Shown here: one piece after another, positions 14,511 to 23,018 of the stretch | How the letters are laid out: the number at the start of each line of letters is the position of its first letter | How positions within the stretch are numbered: the first letter of the stretch is position 1 | DNA from: Streptomyces rubellomurinus | GTDB lineage: Bacteria; Actinomycetota; Actinomycetes; Streptomycetales; Streptomycetaceae | DNA length: 57,624 nt | Direction: 5' to 3' | Assembly: GCF_000961885.1 (NCBI RefSeq) | Contig: NZ_JZKH01000048.1 | Span: 1 to 57,624, forward strand | Notes under the pieces: generated by a model | The model's input: the letters and a program-made list of their open reading frames with translations, nothing else | What the model was told of the DNA's origin: nothing | Databases searched by the model: none | Translations under genes and position numbers: made by a program

Positions 14511-16520
14511 GTGCCCGCCCGGTACCACCTGCGGTTCCAGCTGCACCCCACCCCGGACGCCGCCGAACACGCCGCCGAACTCGCCGCGTTCTGCCGGGAG
14601 TCGGGCGTCGACGAGGTCGTCCTGCTGCTCGGCGCCGAGGAGCTCTACACCGGCCACCCCACCGGCGGGGCCGAGGACCGCCTGTACGACACCGCGGCGA
14701 CGGCCGTCCGGGTCCTGCGCGCGGCCGGGCTCGACGTCAGCCTCAACCCCTGGGTCACCGCCGGCCACGCCGACCGCGGCCGGACCGACCGGCTCGGCTT
14801 CGCCCCCATGGTCGGACCGGACGGGACGGTGGCCACCGCCCAGGCCTCGCTGGCCTGCCCGCGCTTCCGCTCCTGGCTCGCCGCCCACTACGCCCGCTTC
14901 GCCGACCTCGGGTTCCGCGTGCTGTGGCTGGAGGACGACTTCCGCTACCACAACCACGCCCCGCTGCCCTGGGGCGGCGGCTTCGAACCGCTGATGCTGC
15001 GGCGCCTCGCCGAACTGCTGGGGGAGCAGCCGACCCGGGAGCGGCTCGTCGCCGCCGTCACCGCCCCCGGCCCCCCGCACCCGTGGCGGGCCGCCCTCCA
15101 ACAAGTCTGGCGCACCGCGCAGTTGGAGGTCGCGGCCGAAGTGGCGGCAGCGGTCGCGAAGGCGTCCGGCGGGCGCTCGCAGCTCGGCCTGATGAGCTCC
15201 GAACCCGGCGTCCACTCCGTCGAGGGCCGCGACTGGCCGGCCCTCTTCGACGCGCTCGCGATCGACGGTCGGGTCTCGCACCGTCCGCACTTCGCCCGGT
15301 ACGGCGACGCCCCCGGACGTGAACTCAGCTTCTCCGTCTGGATGCTGGAGCTCCAGCGGGCGCTGCGGCCGGCGTCCGTGCGCAGCGAACCCGAGGTCGA
15401 GAACTGGCCGCACACCGCCTGGTCCAAGTCCGACACGCAGACCTGGTCCGAGCTCGTCGCCGCCCAACTCGCCGGCTCCGACGCCCTGTTCCTCAACGTC
15501 CACCCGATGCAGTCCGGCCGCGCCCGGCGCTTCCCCCGGGTCGCCGAACTGCTGCGCCGCTCCCGGCCCGCGCTGGACCTGCTCGCCGGGCCCGCCCGCC
15601 GTACCCACGGGGTGGCGCTGCCGGTGCGCCCGGACGCCGCCGCGCACGTGCGCACCCGGCGCGGCGGCGACCTCGCCGAGCTGGCCGTCGACCCCGGCCC
15701 GGCCGCGGACTTCCTGCTGCGCTACGGCGTGCCGGTCACCGCCGAGGACGCCCCGGTGCGGGTGCTGTTCGGGCAACTCGCCTGGGCCTACGAGGACGAG
15801 GAGATCCGCCGGCTGCTGGCCGGCGGGCTGCTGCTGGACGGCACCGCCGCGTACATCCTGCGGGCGCGCGGGTTCGGGGGCCTGCTCGGCGTCACCGTCG
15901 AGGACGTCGTCGAGCGCGAGGGCTCGGGCGGGGGCTCGGGCGGCTGCGAGGGTACGGACCAGCCGGGCCCGTACGCGCTGGAGCGGGTGCGGGCGGGGGA
16001 GGACGCCGGCGCGTACCTGAGCGTCAACGTCCAGCCGGCCCTGGCGCGGCTGCGGCCCGGGGAGGGCGCCGAGACGTGGACCGAGATCCTCACCCCGGAC
16101 CACCGGGTGTGGGGCGCCGGGCGCTGCGTCTTCACCAACGAACTCGGCGGCCGCGTCGGGGTGTTGGCGGCCACCGCGGTCGAGCTGCTGCCCTTCGACG
16201 ACGACGGCCAGCGCCTGCTGCACGCGATGGTCCGCTACCTGGAGGGCGACGCGCCCGCCCTGCCGCTGGTCGCCGGCGGCCCGCACCTGATCCCGCAGCT
16301 GACCCGCACCGAGGACGGCTGGCGCCTCGCCGTCGCCAACGGCAGCGCCGACCCGGCCCGCCCCCGGGTGCACCTGCCCGGCGCCCCCGCGCGCGTCGAG
16401 GGCACCCTGCTCCGCCCGCTGGCCGAGCCCGAGGCCGTCGACGCCACGGCCTCCGGCCGCAGCCTCGGGGTCGACCAGGACCTGCCGCACCGCGGCTGGC
16501 TGCTCCTCGACTGGCGGTAG
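14511..16520 (+). CDS. Glycoside-hydrolase-like protein of uncertain family
   Basis: A 669-residue protein without signal peptide, so probably cytoplasmic. The N-terminal ~330 residues look like a (beta/alpha)8 barrel: EVVLLLGAEELYTGHP near residue 37, a NPWVTAGHADRGRTDRLG segment, and a strand ending in the acidic cluster VLWLEDDFRYHNHAP (about residues 138-152) that could hold catalytic carboxylates. The C-terminal half resembles the beta-galactosidase-like trimer and beta-sandwich ends of GH42-type enzymes (DAAAHVRTRRGGDL onward). I recognise this architecture in sugar loci but cannot assign a numbered family. GTG 14511 follows GAGGAGG, 11 bases after the permease stop. Likely role: cytosolic cleavage of the imported oligosaccharide. 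Confidence 0.6.
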   Translation: MPARYHLRFQLHPTPDAAEHAAELAAFCRESGVDEVVLLLGAEELYTGHPTGGAEDRLYDTAATAVRVLRAAGLDVSLNPWVTAGHADRGRTDRLGFAPMVGPDGTVATAQASLACPRFRSWLAAHYARFADLGFRVLWLEDDFRYHNHAPLPWGGGFEPLMLRRLAELLGEQPTRERLVAAVTAPGPPHPWRAALQQVWRTAQLEVAAEVAAAVAKASGGRSQLGLMSSEPGVHSVEGRDWPALFDALAIDGRVSHRPHFARYGDAPGRELSFSVWMLELQRALRPASVRSEPEVENWPHTAWSKSDTQTWSELVAAQLAGSDALFLNVHPMQSGRARRFPRVAELLRRSRPALDLLAGPARRTHGVALPVRPDAAAHVRTRRGGDLAELAVDPGPAADFLLRYGVPVTAEDAPVRVLFGQLAWAYEDEEIRRLLAGGLLLDGTAAYILRARGFGGLLGVTVEDVVEREGSGGGSGGCEGTDQPGPYALERVRAGEDAGAYLSVNVQPALARLRPGEGAETWTEILTPDHRVWGAGRCVFTNELGGRVGVLAATAVELLPFDDDGQRLLHAMVRYLEGDAPALPLVAGGPHLIPQLTRTEDGWRLAVANGSADPARPRVHLPGAPARVEGTLLRPLAEPEAVDATASGRSLGVDQDLPHRGWLLLDWR

Positions 16521-16593
16521 CGGCCGGCCCGGGATGGTCGGGCGGTGCGCGGCATTGCTCATACATGAGTGCTCGTAGTAAGTAATAACCGCT

Positions 16594-16613
16594 ACTGCTC
16601 AAAACCGAGCAGT
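16594..16613 (+). promoter_or_regulatory. Palindromic operator candidate upstream of the SIS isomerase gene
   Basis: ACTGCTC (16594-16600) and GAGCAGT (16607-16613) form a perfect 7-bp inverted repeat with a 6-nt A-rich spacer. The same GCTC/GAGC words recur just upstream (TTGCTCATACATGAGTGCTCG around 16556-16575). The 128-nt gap is noticeably AT-rich for this genome, so it probably holds a second promoter and repressor site for the kinase/aldolase genes. Confidence 0.55.
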
Positions 16614-16616
16614 CAT

Positions 16617-16635
16617 TGCGCAGAAATGCGCAGAA
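16617..16635 (+). repeat. 9-bp tandem direct repeat next to the ribosome-binding site
   Basis: TGCGCAGAA occurs twice (16617-16625 and 16627-16635) separated by a single A; the second copy overlaps the start of the AAGGAGG Shine-Dalgarno sequence of the SIS gene. Confidence 0.6.
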
Positions 16636-16648
16636 GGAGGGGGTCGTC

Positions 16649-17521
16649 ATGAGTCACGTCGAGCAGGAGATCGCCAGCCAGCCGGAGTGCTGGCGCCGGG
16701 CCCTGGAGCTGAAGCCCGCCGGGCTGCCGGGGACCGGTGAGCGGGTGGCCGTCATCGGCTGCGGGACGTCCCTCTACATCGCGCAGGCCTACGCGGCGCT
16801 GCGCGAGTCCGCGGGCCTGGGGGAGACCGACGCGTTCGCGGCCTCCGAGTTCCCGGCCGCCCGCCGCTACGACCGCCTGGTCGCCATCAGCCGCTCCGGC
16901 ACGACCACCGAAGTGCTCGCCGCCCTCGCCCGCGCCGAGCACATGCCCACCACGGCGCTCACCGGCGACCTCGACACCCCGATCCGCACCGCCGCGCACA
17001 CCGTGGTGGACCTGGAGTTCGCGGACGAGAAGTCCGTCGTGCAGACCCGCTTCGCGACCACGGCGCTCGCCCTGCTGCGCGGCCACCTGGGCCTCGCCCC
17101 GGCCGACCTGCCCGCGCAGGCCGACCGGGCCCTGACCGAGCCGCTGCCCGAAGGCGCCGTCACCGCGGACCAGTTCACCTTCGTCGGCACCGGCTGGACG
17201 GTCGGCCTGGCCAACGAGGCCGCGCTCAAGCTCCGCGAGGCCTCCCGCGCCTGGACCGAGTCCTACCCGGCGATGGAGTACCGGCACGGCCCGATCAGCA
17301 TCGCCGCCCCCGGCCGGCTGGTCTGGTTCTTCGGCGAGCCGCCGACCGGGCTGCTGGCGCAGGTCCGGGGCATCGGCGCCCACACCTCGGTGACCGCCCT
17401 CGACCCGATGGCCGACCTGGTGCGCGCCCAGCGCCTGGCCGTCGAACTGGCCAGGGCCGGCGGCCTCGACCCCGACCAGCCGCTCAACCTCACCCGCTCG
17501 ATCGTGCTGACCCAGCCGTGA
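16649..17521 (+). CDS. SIS-domain sugar-phosphate isomerase/deaminase (AgaS/GlmS-C-like)
   Basis: A 290-residue protein made of two SIS domains, as in the isomerase half of GlmS and in AgaS. Visible motifs are the first SIS phosphate loop GCGTSLYIAQAY (about residue 35), SRSGTTTEV (about residue 83), and in the second domain GTGWTVGLANEAALKLREA and MEYRHGPIS. Family knowledge: these enzymes isomerise and deaminate hexosamine 6-phosphates (galactosamine-6-P to tagatose-6-P, or glucosamine-6-P to fructose-6-P). ATG 16649 follows AAGGAGG. It begins a four-gene run with 4-base or 1-base overlaps that contains two kinases and an aldolase, which favours a catabolic role. Confidence 0.8.
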   Translation: MSHVEQEIASQPECWRRALELKPAGLPGTGERVAVIGCGTSLYIAQAYAALRESAGLGETDAFAASEFPAARRYDRLVAISRSGTTTEVLAALARAEHMPTTALTGDLDTPIRTAAHTVVDLEFADEKSVVQTRFATTALALLRGHLGLAPADLPAQADRALTEPLPEGAVTADQFTFVGTGWTVGLANEAALKLREASRAWTESYPAMEYRHGPISIAAPGRLVWFFGEPPTGLLAQVRGIGAHTSVTALDPMADLVRAQRLAVELARAGGLDPDQPLNLTRSIVLTQP

Positions 17522-18438
17522 CGACGGTCATCGCCCTCGACGTCGGCGGCACCCGCGTCAAGGGCGGCGCGGCCGACGAGGACGGCCTCCTGCGGGACAC
17601 CGACAGCTGGCCCACCGGCGCCGACCGCGGCCCCGAGGCCGTGCTGGAGACGGTGCTGGCGGCCGCCCGCGCGCTCGCCGGCCGGCACCGCCCGGCGGCC
17701 GTGGGCATCGCGGTGCCCGGCATCGTCGACGAGCCGTCAGGGACCGCCGTCCTCGCGGCCAACCTCGGCTGGCGCCGACTGCCGGTCCGCGACCGGCTCG
17801 CCGAGCACCTGGGCCTGCCCGTGGTGCTCGGCCACGACGTCCGGGCCGGCGGCCTGGCCGAGGCCCGCATCGGCGCCGGGCGCGGCAGCCGGGACTTCCT
17901 CTTCGTCCCGGTCGGCACCGGGATCGCCGCCGCCGTCATGTCCGAGGGACGGGCGGCCGCCGGCAGCCACGCCCGGGCCGGGGAACTCGGACACCTGGTG
18001 GTCCGGCCCGGCGGCGACGCCTGCCCCTGCGGCGGCCGGGGCTGCCTGGAGACGGTCGCCTCCGCCGCCGCCGTCGCCCGCCGCTACGCCGCCGCCACCG
18101 GGGAGCACGGCGTCACCGCCGAGGACGTCGCCGCGCGCGCCGCCGCCGGGGAGCGGGCCGCCGTCACGGTCTGGACCGAGGCGATCGAAGCGCTCGCCGA
18201 CGCCCTGACCACCGCGATCACCCTGCTCGACCCCGAACGCGTCGTCATCGGCGGCGGCCTCGCCCGGGCCGGCGACCCGTACCTCACCGCGCTGCGCGCG
18301 GCGGTCGCCGAGCGGCTCACCTTCCAGACGATGCCGCCGATCCTGCCCGCCGCACTCGGCGACCGGGCGGGCTGCCAGGGCGCCGCCCTGCTGGCCCGCG
18401 ACCTGCTGGCGCACGACCTGCGGCGGGCCGTCCGGTGA
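17518..18438 (+). CDS. ROK-family sugar kinase
   Basis: A 306-residue cytosolic kinase. It has the N-terminal ATP loop ALDVGGTRVKGG, the catalytic-region aspartate in GHDVRAGGLAEARIG, the second phosphate motif FVPVGTGIAAAV, the ROK zinc site CPCGGRGCLE and VVIGGGLARAG near the C terminus. It lacks the helix-turn-helix seen in the ROK regulator at 9818, so it should be an enzyme that phosphorylates the imported sugar at position 6. The GTG start overlaps the SIS stop by 4 bases. Context suggests an amino sugar such as galactosamine or glucosamine. Confidence 0.85.
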   Translation: MTTVIALDVGGTRVKGGAADEDGLLRDTDSWPTGADRGPEAVLETVLAAARALAGRHRPAAVGIAVPGIVDEPSGTAVLAANLGWRRLPVRDRLAEHLGLPVVLGHDVRAGGLAEARIGAGRGSRDFLFVPVGTGIAAAVMSEGRAAAGSHARAGELGHLVVRPGGDACPCGGRGCLETVASAAAVARRYAAATGEHGVTAEDVAARAAAGERAAVTVWTEAIEALADALTTAITLLDPERVVIGGGLARAGDPYLTALRAAVAERLTFQTMPPILPAALGDRAGCQGAALLARDLLAHDLRRAVR

Positions 18439-19367
18439 TCCTCACCGTCACCCTCAACACCGCCCTCGACGTCACCTACCGCGTCGACCGGCTGCGCCCG
18501 CACGGCAGCAACCGGGTCCGGGCGAAGGCCGAGCGCGCCGGAGGCAAGGGCGTCAACGTCGCCCGGGTGCTGCGCGCCCTCGGCCGCGAGGCGGTGGTCA
18601 CCGGCTTCGCGGGCGGCACGGCGGGCGCGGCGCTGCGGCGCGAACTCGCCGAGGCCGGCCTGCCCGAACGGCTGCTGCCGATCGCGGGGGAGACCCGCCG
18701 CACGGTGGCGGTGGTGGACGAGAGCGCCGGGGACACCACCCTCCTGCTCGAACCCGGCCCGACCGTTCCGGCCGAGGACTGGGAGCGGATGCTCCACCAC
18801 CTCGGCCGACTGCTGCCCGGCGCGGCGGCCGTGGTGCTCTCGGGCAGCCTGCCGCCGGGCGTGCCCGAGGACGCCTACGGCCGGCTGGTCCGCCTGGCGC
18901 ACGACCACGGCGTCCCGGCGGTGGTCGACGCGGACGGCGCCGCCCTGCGGGCCGCGCTGGCGGCCGGGCCGGACCTGGTCAAGCCGAACGCCGACGAGCT
19001 CGCCGCCGCCACCGGCCTGGCCGACCCGGCGGCCGCCGCTGCCGCACTGCTCGACGGCGGGGCCGCGGCGGTGGTCGCCTCGCTCGGCCCCGATGGCCTC
19101 ATCGCCTCGACACCGCAGGGGAGTTGGCGGGCCCGCCCGCCGCGGCCACTGGCCGGGAACCCGACCGGAGCGGGCGACGCCGCCGTCGCCGCCCTGACAC
19201 TCGGCCTGGTCGACGCCACCCCCTGGCCGCAGCGGCTGGCCGAGGCGGTGGCCCTGTCCGCCGCCGCCGTGCGCGCCCCGCTGGCCGGCGACTTCGACCC
19301 CGACGTCCACCGCCGCTTGCGGCCGCTGGTGGACGTCCGACCCCTCCACCCTCCGAGGAGTGCCTGA
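18435..19367 (+). CDS. PfkB-family sugar-phosphate kinase (1-phosphofructokinase / tagatose-6-phosphate kinase type)
   Basis: A 310-residue ribokinase-fold enzyme. The N-terminal MILTVTLNTALDVTYRVDRL and AGGKGVNVARVLRALG are the signature of the LacC/FruK branch, and NPTGAGDAAVAAL near residue 240 holds the anion hole and catalytic base Asp. It should add the second phosphate to give a ketohexose 1,6-bisphosphate for the aldolase encoded next. GTG 18435 overlaps the previous stop by 4 bases. FruK and LacC activities cannot be separated by eye; the aminosugar-type neighbours favour tagatose-6-phosphate. Confidence 0.82.
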   Translation: MILTVTLNTALDVTYRVDRLRPHGSNRVRAKAERAGGKGVNVARVLRALGREAVVTGFAGGTAGAALRRELAEAGLPERLLPIAGETRRTVAVVDESAGDTTLLLEPGPTVPAEDWERMLHHLGRLLPGAAAVVLSGSLPPGVPEDAYGRLVRLAHDHGVPAVVDADGAALRAALAAGPDLVKPNADELAAATGLADPAAAAAALLDGGAAAVVASLGPDGLIASTPQGSWRARPPRPLAGNPTGAGDAAVAALTLGLVDATPWPQRLAEAVALSAAAVRAPLAGDFDPDVHRRLRPLVDVRPLHPPRSA

Positions 19368-20209
19368 TGCCCCTGGCCGGAACCGGCGCCATCGTCACCC
19401 CCGCGGCCCGTGCGGCGCGCGGGGTGGGCGCCTTCAACGTCATCCAGCTCGAACACGCCCAGGCCATCGTGGCCGGCGCCGAGGCCGCCGAGGCCCCGGT
19501 GGTGCTGCAGCTGAGCGAGAACGCCGTCCGCTACCACGGGGCGCTCGCCCCGATCGCCGCCGCCGTGCTCGCCACCGCCCGCACCGCCGCCGTGCCGGTC
19601 GCCGTCCACCTCGACCACGCGACCTCGGCCGAGCTGGTCGCCGAGGCCGTCCGACTCGGCTTCTCCTCGGTCATGTTCGACGCCTCCGCGCTGCCCTACG
19701 AGGAGAACGTCCGCACCACCGCCGAGGTCGTCGCCCACTGCCACGCGGCCGGTGTGTGGGTGGAGGCCGAGCTCGGCGAGGTCGGCGGCAAGGACGGCGT
19801 CCACGCCCCGGGCGCCCGGACCGACCCGGCCGAGGCGGCCGCCTTCGCCGCCGCCACCGGCGTCGACGCCCTCGCCGTGGCCGTCGGCTCCTCGCACGCC
19901 ATGCTCACCCGCGACGCCGTCCTCGACTTCGACCTGATCGCCGACCTGCGCGCGGCCGTCCCCGTCCCGCTCGTCCTGCACGGCTCCTCCGGCGTCGCCG
20001 ACGAGCACCTGACCCGGGCGGTCGAACGCGGCATGACCAAGGTCAACATCGCCACCCAGCTCAACCGCGTCTTCACCGGCGCCGTGCGCCGCACCCTCGA
20101 CGACGCCCCCGCACTCGTCGACACCCGCCGCTACCTCGGCCCCGGCCGCACCGCCGTGGCCACCGAGGTCACCCGCCTGCTCCACGTCCTCAAGGCCCGC
20201 CCGGCCTGA
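19367..20209 (+). CDS. Class II fructose/tagatose-bisphosphate aldolase
   Basis: A 280-residue class II aldolase. Zinc and substrate motifs are visible: VAVHLDHAT (metal His and catalytic Asp region), VEAELGEVGGKDG (Glu ligand and glycine loop), LVLHGSSGVAD (metal His) and GMTKVNIATQLN (phosphate site). It cleaves ketose 1,6-bisphosphate to dihydroxyacetone phosphate and glyceraldehyde 3-phosphate, the last step of the local pathway. The ATG overlaps the kinase stop by one base (TGATG). A stem-loop follows, ending the operon. It resembles the GatY/KbaY/AgaY-size enzymes more than the longer housekeeping FbaA, but this is an impression. Confidence 0.85.
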   Translation: MPLAGTGAIVTPAARAARGVGAFNVIQLEHAQAIVAGAEAAEAPVVLQLSENAVRYHGALAPIAAAVLATARTAAVPVAVHLDHATSAELVAEAVRLGFSSVMFDASALPYEENVRTTAEVVAHCHAAGVWVEAELGEVGGKDGVHAPGARTDPAEAAAFAAATGVDALAVAVGSSHAMLTRDAVLDFDLIADLRAAVPVPLVLHGSSGVADEHLTRAVERGMTKVNIATQLNRVFTGAVRRTLDDAPALVDTRRYLGPGRTAVATEVTRLLHVLKARPA

Positions 20210-20222
20210 GGCCCGCGCCCCG

Positions 20223-20255
20223 CCGAGGCCCGCCCCACCCAGGGACGGGCCTCGG
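20223..20255 (+). terminator. Stem-loop terminator after the aldolase gene
   Basis: CCGAGGCCCG.CCCC (20223-20236) pairs with GGGACGGGCCTCGG (20242-20255), a 14-position stem with one mismatch, closing the catabolic operon. Confidence 0.75.
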
Positions 20256-20308
20256 CTTCGCGCTGCCCGAGCACGGGACGAGGCCGCCCGGGCCGCATCA
20301 CCCCAGGC

Positions 20309-20338
20309 TCCATAACCCGATGTGATGAGGGGCTGGGA
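20309..20338 (+). promoter_or_regulatory. Conserved 30-nt upstream block, copy A
   Basis: The block begins TCCATAACCCGATGTGATG and matches 24 of 30 positions of a block at 30015-30044 upstream of the second M6 protease gene. It lies 72 nt before the peptide-binding protein start. Its CGATGTGA (20318-20325) is also the exact reverse complement of TCACATCG at 20388-20395, close to the start codon, so it could be a pair of operator half-sites. Confidence 0.5.
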
Positions 20339-20409
20339 TCTTCTGGGCGGTGCCCGGATCCGCCAATCTTCTCCCACGCATGAAATGTCACATCGCGCAT
20401 GGAGGACAC

Positions 20410-22095
20410 GTGGGACAGCGCAGAGTCGGCCCGGCCCTCGCCGCGGCCCTGGGGCTGCTGGCGGTGGCCGGCTGTACGGGGTCCGGCGGCGGCGCAGCCG
20501 CCGGACCGGACGCGGCAGCGGTGAAGGGCGGCACGCTGCACGTGCTGTCCACGCTCGACCTGGAGCACCTGGACCCGGCGCGCAACTACGTCACGTCCTC
20601 CCAGGACGTGGGCCGGCTGGTCTACCGGACGCTGACCACCTTCAGCGCCGCGCCCGGCGAGGCCGGCGGGACGGTCGTGCCGGACCTGGCCACCGACACC
20701 GGCCGCCCGAGCGACGGCGCCCGGACCTGGACCTTCACCCTCAAACCCGGCGTCAAGTTCGAGGACGGCCGGCCGATCACCAGCAAGGACGTCAAGTACG
20801 GCGTGGAGCGGACCTTCGCCGCCGAGCTGCCCGAGGGCCCGCCGTACGCCCGGATGTGGCTGGCCGGCGGCGAGGCGTACCGGGGCCCCGCCAAGGACCC
20901 GGCCGGGCTCGCCGCGATCGAGACGCCCGACGACGCCACCGTCGTCTTCCACCTCAAGCAGCCGGTGGCCGACTTCGGCTCGGCGGTGTCCCTGCCGATG
21001 TTCGCCCCGGTGCCGCAGGACAAGGACACCGGCGTCGGCTACGACTCCCGGCCGTTCTCCTCCGGGCCCTACAAGATCGACGCCTTCGAGCCCAAGAAGC
21101 GGCTCACCCTGGTCCGCAACCCCAACTGGGACCCGGCCACCGACACCGTCCGCAAGGGCCTGCCCGACCGGGTCGTCATCGACCTGGGGCTCGACGCCGC
21201 CGTCGTCGACCAGCGGCTGATCGCCGGTCAGGGCGAGGACGCGAACGCCGTCGCGCTGGAACCGATCGGCCCCGCCTCGGTGGGGCAGGTGCTGACCGAC
21301 CCGCGGCTCAAGAGCCGGCTGGTCGTCGGCGACTCGATCAACACCCGCTACCTGAGCATCAACACCCGGCACAAGCCGCTCGACGACGTCCGGGTCCGCC
21401 AGGCCATCGCGTACGCGCTCGACAAGGACGCCCTGCGCACCACCCGCGGCGGCCCGATCGCCGGCGACCTGGCCACCAGCCTGCTGCCGCCCTCCCTCGG
21501 CTACCAGGCCGAGGACCCCTACCCGAGCAAGGACGGCAAGGGGGACCCGGACAAGGCGAAGGCACTGCTCGCCGAGGCGGGCCACGGCGCCGACCTCGAC
21601 CTGACCCTCGACGCCCCCGCCACGACCGCCGGCAAGGCGCAGGCCGAGGCGATCCAGGCCTCGCTCGGCCGGGCCGGCATCACCGTGAAGATCAACGAGA
21701 TCAGCTCCTCCGCCTTCTACAGCACGGTCGGCAACACCGGCCAGGAGCACGACCTGGTGATCGCCGGCTGGTCCCCGGACTGGCCGGGCGCCTCGACCTA
21801 CCTGCCGATCGTGTTCGACGGCCGCCTGATCACCCCCCAGGGCAACAACAACTACGCCCAGTACGACTCCCCGGCCGTCGACGCCCGGATCGACGAGATC
21901 GCCGCGCTGGGCGACCCGGCCGCGGCCCGCACGGCGTACGGGCAGCTCGCCCGGCAGATCGCGCAGGACGCCCCGGTGGTGCCGTTCCTGTGGGACAAGG
22001 CGCCGGTCCTCATCGGGCCGAACGTCGCCGGAGCGTACGGGCACATCGCCTACGTCGGCCGGCTCGACCTCGTCTCCCTGGGGTTGCGCAAGTGA
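20410..22095 (+). CDS. Oligopeptide ABC transporter substrate-binding lipoprotein
   Basis: A 561-residue family 5 binding protein. The signal sequence ends in the lipobox LAVAGC with a Gly/Ala linker, so it is a surface lipoprotein. Family motifs include TFTLKPGVKFEDGRPITSKD and the YLSINTRHKPLDDVRVRQAI hinge region, plus AGWSPDWPGASTYLP. It should bind short peptides and deliver them to the permeases encoded next. GTG 20410 follows GGAGG with a short 4-nt spacing; upstream in-frame ATGs (20350, 20380) are less convincing because they precede the signal sequence. First gene of a seven-gene operon joined by 4-base overlaps. Confidence 0.88.
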   Translation: MGQRRVGPALAAALGLLAVAGCTGSGGGAAAGPDAAAVKGGTLHVLSTLDLEHLDPARNYVTSSQDVGRLVYRTLTTFSAAPGEAGGTVVPDLATDTGRPSDGARTWTFTLKPGVKFEDGRPITSKDVKYGVERTFAAELPEGPPYARMWLAGGEAYRGPAKDPAGLAAIETPDDATVVFHLKQPVADFGSAVSLPMFAPVPQDKDTGVGYDSRPFSSGPYKIDAFEPKKRLTLVRNPNWDPATDTVRKGLPDRVVIDLGLDAAVVDQRLIAGQGEDANAVALEPIGPASVGQVLTDPRLKSRLVVGDSINTRYLSINTRHKPLDDVRVRQAIAYALDKDALRTTRGGPIAGDLATSLLPPSLGYQAEDPYPSKDGKGDPDKAKALLAEAGHGADLDLTLDAPATTAGKAQAEAIQASLGRAGITVKINEISSSAFYSTVGNTGQEHDLVIAGWSPDWPGASTYLPIVFDGRLITPQGNNNYAQYDSPAVDARIDEIAALGDPAAARTAYGQLARQIAQDAPVVPFLWDKAPVLIGPNVAGAYGHIAYVGRLDLVSLGLRK

Positions 22096-23018
22096 CCGCG
22101 ACGCACGCGGCCGCACCGCACCGGGCCGTGCGTCAACCGACCGTGCTCCGAACGCTGTTGGCCCGCCGCTCGGCGGCCCTCGCGCTGGCCGTGGTGGCCG
22201 CCCTGGTCCTGCTCGCGCTCGCCGCGCCGCTGGTCGCCTGGCTCACCGGCAACTCGCCGACCGCCTTCCACGGCGACGCGGTGGACCCGGCGCTCGGCGG
22301 CCTGCCGCGCGGCGCGGCGGGCGGGATCAGCACCCGGCACTGGCTCGGCGTGGAGCCGGTCAACGGCCGCGACGTGCTCGCCCGGGTGCTGTACGGCGCG
22401 CGGGTGTCCCTGCTGATCGCCGTCCTCGCCACCGCCCTGTCGGTGGTGCTGGGAACGGCGCTGGGGCTGGTCGCGGGCTTCTTCGGCGGCTGGGCCGACA
22501 CCGTGATCGGCCGCACCATGGACCTGCTGCTGTCCTTCCCCAGCCTCATCTTCATGATCGCGCTGATCTCGGCGGCGCCCGGCACGGACCGCCGGCTGCT
22601 CCTGGTCGTGGTGCTCGGCTTCTTCGGCTGGCCGTACGTCGGGCGGATCGTGCGCGGGCAGGCGATGGTGCTGGCCCGGGGCGAGTTCGTCGCGGCCGCC
22701 CGGGTGCTCGGCGCCTCCCGCCGGGCGCTGCTGCTGCGCGAGGTGCTGCCCAACCTGACCGGCCCGGTGCTGGTGGTGGCGACCATGTCGATCCCCGGCT
22801 GCATCGCCACCGAGGCCGGCCTGTCCTTCCTCGGCGTGGGCGTCCAGGCCCCCACCCCCTCCTGGGGCCAGATGATCGCCACCGCCGTGCCCTGGTACGC
22901 CGCCGACCCGGTCTACTTCCTCGTCCCCGGCGTCTTCCTGTTCGTCACCGTGCTCGCCTTCAACGTGCTCGGCGACGCCGTCCGAGACACGCTCGATCCC
23001 CGGAGCCAGCGCCGATGA
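22092..23018 (+). CDS. Peptide ABC transporter permease (DppC/OppC type)
   Basis: A 308-residue membrane protein with an early membrane segment, the periplasmic loop HWLGVEPVNGRDVLARVLYGAR typical of DppC (usually HPLGTDxxGRDVLSR), about five further membrane spans and the EAA loop EFVAAARVLGASRRALLLRE. It pairs with the DppB-type permease encoded next. Its GTG overlaps the upstream stop by 4 bases. The gene order C before B is the reverse of the classical dppBC order. Confidence 0.88.
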   Translation: MTATHAAAPHRAVRQPTVLRTLLARRSAALALAVVAALVLLALAAPLVAWLTGNSPTAFHGDAVDPALGGLPRGAAGGISTRHWLGVEPVNGRDVLARVLYGARVSLLIAVLATALSVVLGTALGLVAGFFGGWADTVIGRTMDLLLSFPSLIFMIALISAAPGTDRRLLLVVVLGFFGWPYVGRIVRGQAMVLARGEFVAAARVLGASRRALLLREVLPNLTGPVLVVATMSIPGCIATEAGLSFLGVGVQAPTPSWGQMIATAVPWYAADPVYFLVPGVFLFVTVLAFNVLGDAVRDTLDPRSQRR

